From contig MIAR01000050.1 of NCBI GenBank assembly GCA_001829185.1, positions 1-38,313 of the forward strand: a stretch of DNA of 38,313 bases, written 5' to 3'. Of the stretch, positions 34,151-38,313 are shown piece by piece. Within the stretch, counting starts at the first letter, position 1, and each line of letters opens with the position of its first letter. This DNA is from Spirochaetes bacterium GWB1_60_80. GTDB lineage: Bacteria > Spirochaetota > Spirochaetia > Treponematales > UBA12059. The notes under the pieces are model-generated. The model did not search any database and had not been told where the DNA came from. It worked only from the letters and a program-made list of their open reading frames with translations. The position numbers and the translations under genes were made by a program.

Positions 34151-35308
34151 TCAGAATTCAGTAACTGCTGACCAGCTATGGATAGCCAGGCCTTTCCAGC
34201 TCAACGACCTATCTCCAGCGTAAACAAGAGAACAATCGTCCGGCGTGGTGCCAGCGTACTTCATCCAGGTTTCCAGTCCAGCCGCATGCTCTGGGGCAAA
34301 TGATTTCCCGGACTTTATTTCCAAGGCGCAGAGTTTCAAGCCGTCTTCAAAGACAACATCGACTTCAGCACCAACGTTGTCGCGCCAGAAATAGATATCA
34401 GGATCCTGCCCCTTGTTCAGACGCGACTTCAGAATTTCCGATACGACGAAGGACTCAAAGATATGGCCTCGCAAGGGGTGAAGGAATAATTGCTCAGCGC
34501 TCTGCATCCCCAGTAGCCTGGAGGCCAAGCCGGTATCCGTGAAATACAGCTTGGGACTCTTGACCAGCCGCTTGCCAAAATTCCGGTGAAATGGCTGGAG
34601 TAAATAAATGATACCGCTTGCCTCGAGTACCGACAGCCAGGCCTTTGCCGTATTATGGGAAAGCCCGCAGTCCAGCGCCAGAGCGCTCAGGTTGAGCAGT
34701 TGGCCAATGCGCGAGGCGCACATCTTGACGAAAGTCTGAAACACACCAAGATCCTTGACGTTGAGGACGGAACGCACATCACGCTCGATATATGAAGCGA
34801 TATAATTCGTATACCAGTCATAAGCAGAAACCTGACGATCAAACAATGGCGGATAAAAACCGTTCAGAATCATGTCGAAAGGATCAGACTTCAGCCGACC
34901 AGCGGCTTGCAATTCAGAAATAGTAAATGGAAGCAAGCTCAGGAAGGCAGCCCTTCCAGCCAGCGACTCGGTGACTCCAGCCAGCATGCTGAATTGTTGT
35001 GAACCCGTCACCACAAAACGCCCGGGTGCCGGATTCAGGTCAACCGCCGTCTTTAAGTAGGCAAATAACTCCGGCACATACTGCGCCTCGTCAAGTATCA
35101 ACCCATCCTTGTAGCTATCCAGCAGTCCGCGCGGGTCCTCTCTAGCCAGCCGAGCCATATCCGGGTCTTCCAGCGACACATAGCTTTTTTCTGGGAAAGC
35201 CGCCCGAGCCAGCGTCGTCTTGCCGGATTGCCGAGGCCCGGTAATACACAGGACAGGAAAACCTTTACGGAGCCGCTGCAAGGTGGCTTCTGCTGCTCGG
35301 TTAATCAT
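34151..35308 (-). CDS. AAA ATPase with DUF4143 domain
   Basis: This 385-aa ATPase belongs to the common 'AAA_14-DUF4143' family. Walker A is GPRQSGKTTLARAAF, Walker B is GLILDEAQYVPEL and sensor 1 is VTGSQQF. The C-terminal DUF4143 domain (~200-385) includes the nuclease-like pattern GAEVDVVFEDG...LEIKSG (D...ExK). Function is unproven; genes of this family are scattered, often near mobile DNA. No ribosome site precedes ATG 35308, and the -10 box ends six bases before it, so the mRNA is probably leaderless. An 11-bp inverted repeat covers the promoter. Confidence 0.92.
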   Translation of the reverse strand: MINRAAEATLQRLRKGFPVLCITGPRQSGKTTLARAAFPEKSYVSLEDPDMARLAREDPRGLLDSYKDGLILDEAQYVPELFAYLKTAVDLNPAPGRFVVTGSQQFSMLAGVTESLAGRAAFLSLLPFTISELQAAGRLKSDPFDMILNGFYPPLFDRQVSAYDWYTNYIASYIERDVRSVLNVKDLGVFQTFVKMCASRIGQLLNLSALALDCGLSHNTAKAWLSVLEASGIIYLLQPFHRNFGKRLVKSPKLYFTDTGLASRLLGMQSAEQLFLHPLRGHIFESFVVSEILKSRLNKGQDPDIYFWRDNVGAEVDVVFEDGLKLCALEIKSGKSFAPEHAAGLETWMKYAGTTPDDCSLVYAGDRSLSWKGLAIHSWSAVTEF

Positions 35309-35314
35309 AGTATC

Positions 35315-35342
35315 AATATATCCACCTTTTACAAATTGTCAA
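35315..35342 (-). promoter_or_regulatory. Promoter giving a leaderless ATPase mRNA
   Basis: Reverse strand -35 TTGACA (35342-35337), 16 bp, -10 TATATT (35320-35315), then GATACT and the ATG. The expected start point is at or next to the A of ATG. Confidence 0.68.
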
Positions 35343-35362
35343 TGCCATTGCCAATTTGTAAA
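35328..35362. promoter_or_regulatory. 11-bp inverted repeat over the ATPase -35 box
   Basis: TTTACAAATTG (35328-35338) and CAATTTGTAAA (35352-35362) are perfect complements with a 13-bp spacer, a plausible operator. The left arm overlaps the -35 hexamer. Confidence 0.6.
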
Positions 35363-35375
35363 GAAAGCCTATTCC

Positions 35376-35864
35376 TCAATCCGCCAAGCCGACCAGAATA
35401 AAATGCAGCCAGCCGCTACCCAGGTCGGCCACCACCATCAGATCCGGCGGCACCGAGCGATCGTCCAGTAGGGAACGTGTACTCACTGCCTTGGCCAGCC
35501 ACAGTTCGCGTCGGTCCTTCAGGTAGGACGGTTCGGCAAACCAACCGGCAGCATCAACCGCCCGCTGGAACGAGAACCAGTTATCCTCAGCCATCCGGAA
35601 CAGGTTATAGGCAAAACCATACTGGGCTAACAGGCCGCTCTGGATGCGCTCCAGCCAGGCCGCGCCGATGGTCGTTACCACCGACTCGTCCCAGCCCAAT
35701 CGACCAACCTGATCCAGCAATTCCTGGCGCAGGCCATCGGAATGTTCTACCAAATCCGTCAGAAGGGTGGCCGGCAGCCAGCTATGAATCTCAAGTAGAG
35801 TATTGGACAGAAAGAGGTTTGTTTCCAGGCTGGCCTGCAGCTGGCTGATGGTCGGTTCGGTCAT
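35376..35864 (-). CDS. Unknown 162-aa protein
   Basis: I do not recognise it. It is a soluble protein with a leucine-rich helical first half (ETNLFLSNTLLEIHSWLPATL) and a Trp-rich second half (ENWFSFQRAVDAAGWF). No signal peptide or membrane segment. ATG 35864 follows GAGGA. It lies 67 bp upstream of the ATPase gene on the same strand, but that gene has its own promoter in the gap. GC-rich codons match the core genes. Confidence 0.68.
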   Translation of the reverse strand: MTEPTISQLQASLETNLFLSNTLLEIHSWLPATLLTDLVEHSDGLRQELLDQVGRLGWDESVVTTIGAAWLERIQSGLLAQYGFAYNLFRMAEDNWFSFQRAVDAAGWFAEPSYLKDRRELWLAKAVSTRSLLDDRSVPPDLMVVADLGSGWLHFILVGLAD

Positions 35865-35932
35865 GATTAATTCCTCGTAATGTCAGTATACGCTGAAGGC
35901 GGCTGGCTTGGTCAGTCCGCGACGCGTTAGGG

Positions 35933-36017
35933 CAATTATCGGGTGCCTATAATTGCGATTGTAGGGTGCATGCAATAACGGTAACTGGGTGCGTACAATA
36001 ACGGTAATTGAGTTGGC
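35933..36017. repeat. Degenerate 23-bp tandem repeats next to the IS66 element
   Basis: Two close units, CAATAACGGTAACTGGGTGC + GTA (from 35983) and CAATAACGGTAATTGAG, follow two weaker ones ending GGGTGCCTA and GGGTGCATG. They lie in a ~315-bp gene-free stretch (35865-36179). Multiple short end repeats of this kind resemble the ends of IS21-type elements, but no istA/istB is present. The remaining 36018-36179 is AT-richer and I see no gene in it. Confidence 0.55.
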
Positions 36018-36240
36018 GATAAGCTCCTTTGCGATTCCGTACGGGAATCACTTCTATGACCAATTTGTGATCCTCATAACGGCATCCATAATGCCCTCCT
36101 TCTTGATACTGATAATAATACTACGAATTGCCCCGATAAGTTCGTCTAAAGTTATAAGTATGGCCTTTCTTGTTTGTTCGTAACCGTCAATTCTTCCCAT
36201 CTTGACGTATAAGATAGACTCCAGCGCAGGAGGATTTATT

Positions 36241-36552
36241 ATGGTCACGAAAAAATTGACAGCTGCAGAATGGATGGAGCACTTGGCAACCCAGGCGAGC
36301 GGCGCGTGTTCGCAGGCCGCTTATTGCGCCAAGAACGAATTGAGCTTGAGTGCCTTCCGGTACTGGAAGAAACGCTGCGCCAATATTGCCAAGCAGAAGG
36401 ACCAAGAGCTCGTCGAGGTTGCACCGCAGTGGGTTACCGGCGTACACGATCTGTGCGCGATCAGTTTCCCGAATGGCTGCACGGTACGGCTTCGTACCGC
36501 CAACTCGATTGGCCTGATTTCTGCCTTGGCGAAAGAGTTCGGCCTGTCATGA
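36241..36552 (+). CDS. tnpA: IS66 accessory protein TnpA
   Basis: This 103-aa small IS66 ORF1 protein has a helix-turn-helix-like N-terminus (TAAEWMEHLATQASG, YCAKNELSLSAFRYWKKR) and a short C-terminal beta part. It is needed with TnpB for transposition in characterised IS66 elements. ATG 36241 follows AGGAGG. Its stop overlaps the tnpB start (ATGA). Confidence 0.86.
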   Translation: MVTKKLTAAEWMEHLATQASGACSQAAYCAKNELSLSAFRYWKKRCANIAKQKDQELVEVAPQWVTGVHDLCAISFPNGCTVRLRTANSIGLISALAKEFGLS

Positions 36553-36896
36553 TCATCAACTGGAAGGCTCTGCGGATTTTTGTGCGACCAGGCAGTACCG
36601 ATATGCGCAAGCAGATTAACGGCTTGGCCGCGATCGTCCAGGACAGCCTGCAGCTCGATCCATTGGACGGGAGCCTGTACCTGTTTCTCGGCAAGGACAA
36701 GCGGCGGCTCAAGATTCTGTACTGGGACTGCAACGGTTTTTGCATGTGGCAGAAGCGGCTGGAGAAAGACCGGTTCCCGTGGCCCAAAGACGGCGAGTCG
36801 GCGCGTGAGCTAACCGGGGACCAGTTGACCATGCTGCTGACCGGCATCGACTTTTGGAACGCCCACCAGACACTGTTTTTCGGCCGGGCCGGCTGA
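36549..36896 (+). CDS. tnpB: IS66 accessory protein TnpB
   Basis: This 115-aa protein shows the typical IS66 Orf2 pattern: FVRPGSTDMRKQINGL, LYLFLGKDKRRLKILYWD, then GFCMWQKRLEKDRFPWP. Its start is coupled to tnpA by a four-base ATGA overlap. Full length and apparently intact. Confidence 0.95.
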   Translation: MIINWKALRIFVRPGSTDMRKQINGLAAIVQDSLQLDPLDGSLYLFLGKDKRRLKILYWDCNGFCMWQKRLEKDRFPWPKDGESARELTGDQLTMLLTGIDFWNAHQTLFFGRAG

Positions 36897-36939
36897 TTTT
36901 GCTTGTCACAAGCTCGACATTCCGTGATACAATATTCGC

Positions 36940-38298
36940 ATGGCTAAGGCTATTGCGGTCAGCGAAAACGAGCGTCTCAGGGCGGAAAACGAGCGGCTGC
37001 ATGCGCGCATCGCCTTCCTGCAGGAACAACTGGCGCTGGCCTTTTTCAAGCGCTATGGGCGCTCTGCTGAATCATTCAAGGATCAGCCGGATCTGCCATT
37101 TGCCGACGAGCTTGAGGCCATCATCAACCAGCAGGACAAGGCCGAGCTCGAGACCATCACTTACGAACGCAAGAAGCCTGGTCGAAAAAGCTTGGCCGAG
37201 GAGTTGCCGCGCGAGCATCTGTATCATGACTTGAGCGAGGCCGAGAAGACCTGTGCCTGCGGCCAGCCTATGACCAAGATCGGCGAGGACGTTAGCGAGC
37301 GCCTGAACGTGGTGCCGGCCAAGGTTTGGGTGGAAGCGCATCATCATGCCAAGTATGCCTGCCCCCATTGCCAGGGCATCAATGACAGCGAGGCTAGTGC
37401 CGTCAAGCGCGCCGCTGGCGGGGAACCCCTGATCCCCGGCAGTATAGTCACCCCTGGTCTGGCCGCGTTCATCTGGACCAACAAGTTCTGCGATCACCTG
37501 CCGTTCTACCGTCAGGAGATATGCTTCGACCGCATTGGGGCTACAGTCTCGCGCCAGGATATGTCCAACTGGACCATCCGCTTGGCCGCCGACCTTGAGC
37601 CGCTGATCCAACGGCTTGAACAGCACATCCGTGCCGGGCCGGTCATCCAGATGGACGAGACGCCGGTGAAGGTACTCAAGCTCGATCGTACCGGCAAAGA
37701 CGGCACTGGCTACATGTGGCTGGCCCGCGGCGGGACGGAACAGCAACCGGCGGTGCGTTACCGTTTCGCGCCAGGCCGCGGCGCGGTACATGCCGCGACC
37801 TTCCTGGGCGACTATTCTGGCTTTGTGCAGACCGATGGCTATCAAGCTTACGACAGCCTGGCTGCCGCTGCGCGCTGGGTACATGTCGGCTGCTGGGCTC
37901 ATGCCCGCCGCAAATTCTACGAGGCAGAAAAGGTCGCGCATTCCGCCCTGCTGACCGAGGCTTTGTCGCGAATCAAAAAGCTGTATGCCTTGGAGTATGA
38001 AGCCCGCAAGCTGCCCGACGAACCAGGGGTCATCCAGGGCCGGCGCCGTGCTTTGCTGCAACCCTTTCTGGTTGATTTCAAGCAGTGGCTGGATGCAACT
38101 ATGACGCGCGTCCTGCCAGCGGGCAAGACGGGCGAAGCGTTTGCCTACACCATTGGCCAATGGGACAAGTTGCTGCGATTTTTTGATCACTACACCCTGA
38201 CACCGGATAACAACCGGGCCTTATGCTCAGGAATCCGTAATCCTCAGGATTCGGGCAAGTCATCAAGAAGCAACAAGATACTCCGCATGGTCGCCTGA
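36940..38298 (+). CDS. tnpC: IS66 transposase TnpC, truncated before the catalytic Glu
   Basis: The reading frame of 452 aa carries the IS66 domain order: N-terminal leucine-zipper-like coiled coil (ENERLRAENERLHARI), basic hinge, zinc-finger region (CACGQPM, CPHC), and the DDE core with Asp239 (QMDETPVKV) and Asp299 (TDGYQAYD). Homology stops after TPDNNRA at 38220. The family continues there with AEN-AIRP, which supplies the third catalytic residue. The last 26 codons are foreign. The enzyme should therefore be inactive. It starts 43 bp after tnpB. Confidence 0.9.
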   Translation: MAKAIAVSENERLRAENERLHARIAFLQEQLALAFFKRYGRSAESFKDQPDLPFADELEAIINQQDKAELETITYERKKPGRKSLAEELPREHLYHDLSEAEKTCACGQPMTKIGEDVSERLNVVPAKVWVEAHHHAKYACPHCQGINDSEASAVKRAAGGEPLIPGSIVTPGLAAFIWTNKFCDHLPFYRQEICFDRIGATVSRQDMSNWTIRLAADLEPLIQRLEQHIRAGPVIQMDETPVKVLKLDRTGKDGTGYMWLARGGTEQQPAVRYRFAPGRGAVHAATFLGDYSGFVQTDGYQAYDSLAAAARWVHVGCWAHARRKFYEAEKVAHSALLTEALSRIKKLYALEYEARKLPDEPGVIQGRRRALLQPFLVDFKQWLDATMTRVLPAGKTGEAFAYTIGQWDKLLRFFDHYTLTPDNNRALCSGIRNPQDSGKSSRSNKILRMVA

Positions 38299-38311
38299 AT
38301 CCTGAGGATAA
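38221..38311. repeat. Triple repeat at the junction that interrupts tnpC
   Basis: TTATGCTCAGGAATCCG (38221-38237) and TAATCCTCAGGATTCGGG (38238-38255) are tandem variants. An inverted copy, GCCTGAATCCTGAGGATAA, lies at 38293-38311. The first unit starts exactly where tnpC homology ends, as expected for the end of a second inserted element. The window stops two bases later. Confidence 0.6.
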
Positions 38312-38313
38312 TG

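Larger units (their letters stand above)
36180..38220 (+). mobile_element. IS66-family insertion sequence, right part missing
   Basis: Three genes in the IS66 order (tnpA, tnpB, tnpC) follow a candidate left end GTAACCGTCAA at 36180, close to the family's GTAAGCG-type terminus. The element breaks off at 38220 inside tnpC, before the catalytic Glu. Neither the right terminal repeat nor the target duplication can be seen, so the left boundary is provisional. Confidence 0.75.

Noticed and set aside
34151-35864. Two-gene defence system (ATPase plus upstream unknown protein)
   Set aside because: The ATPase has its own promoter between the genes, the family is widespread and scattered, and nothing else supports a defence role.
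35933-36017. CRISPR array
   Set aside because: Units are degenerate and directly adjacent, without unique spacers of constant length, and no cas gene is in the window.
35989-36183. 64-codon + strand hydrophobic frame
   Set aside because: Chance frame in AT-rich DNA within the repeat zone; no ribosome site.
36054-36248. 64-codon reverse frame before IS66 (Ile-rich, basic)
   Set aside because: It crosses the proposed IS left end, has no ribosome site and matches no family; the AT-rich stretch makes such frames likely by chance.
36897-36939. Separate promoter for tnpC
   Set aside because: TTGTCA and TACAAT are 19 bp apart, a poor spacing, and tnpC normally belongs to the IS66 operon.

Overview
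The window looks like chromosomal DNA of a GC-rich, anaerobic, sugar-using, diderm bacterium. The oxygen-defence trio rubrerythrin / superoxide reductase / rubredoxin points to an anaerobe. A cytoplasmic GH3 glycosidase and MalQ point to oligosaccharide use. Several lipoproteins with loose lipoboxes, a very large exported beta-repeat protein, an MCP, a diguanylate cyclase and a hybrid kinase suggest a signalling-rich diderm. A free-living spirochaete is my best guess, but this rests on gene style only; no rRNA or other phylogenetic marker was compared.

Layout. 1-6351 (-): the N-terminal 2117 codons of a giant exported repeat protein that runs off the left edge. It contains a 335-bp segment duplicated in frame. 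It is divergent from a GH3 glycosidase (6559-9057 +), with two near-consensus promoters back to back between them. 9016-13568 (-): a small unknown protein coupled to a TPR-GAF-GGDEF diguanylate cyclase, then an MCP. 13999-14748 (+): a periplasmic solute-binding protein. 14841-16016 (-): a class II Fic protein. 16017-16714: an initiator tRNA-Met gene with its own promoter and a perfect terminator, surrounded by tRNA 3'-end fragments and a 22-bp direct repeat.

16715-25244 (-): a close-packed run transcribed leftwards: VWA/CsgG-like lipoprotein, radA, malQ, hybrid histidine kinase, single-domain receiver. The last two are presumably a phosphorelay. 25385-26632 (+): an RlmI-type rRNA methyltransferase. 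26641-28269 (-): rubrerythrin, superoxide reductase and rubredoxin, then a terminator that also contains a promoter for a small unknown gene. 28529-29236 (+): radC.

29291-38313 is the accessory part. It holds a decayed hicB (two frameshifts and an early stop), a FecR-domain lipoprotein, and two tandem secreted EndA-type nuclease lipoproteins that share the nuclease domain but carry different N-terminal modules. Then come a DUF2442 protein, an AAA/DUF4143 ATPase with an apparently leaderless promoter inside an 11-bp inverted repeat, an unknown protein, degenerate 23-bp tandem repeats, and an IS66-family element. The IS66 transposase is cut off just before its catalytic Glu by a second, unidentified repeat-bearing sequence at the right edge.

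I found no CRISPR array, phage module or rRNA. The most unusual items are the tandem nucleases with swapped front ends, the VWA/CsgG-like lipoprotein translationally coupled to radA, the promoter-within-terminator, the operator-flanked leaderless ATPase gene, and the nested insertion at the right end. All functions are inferred from motifs read by eye.
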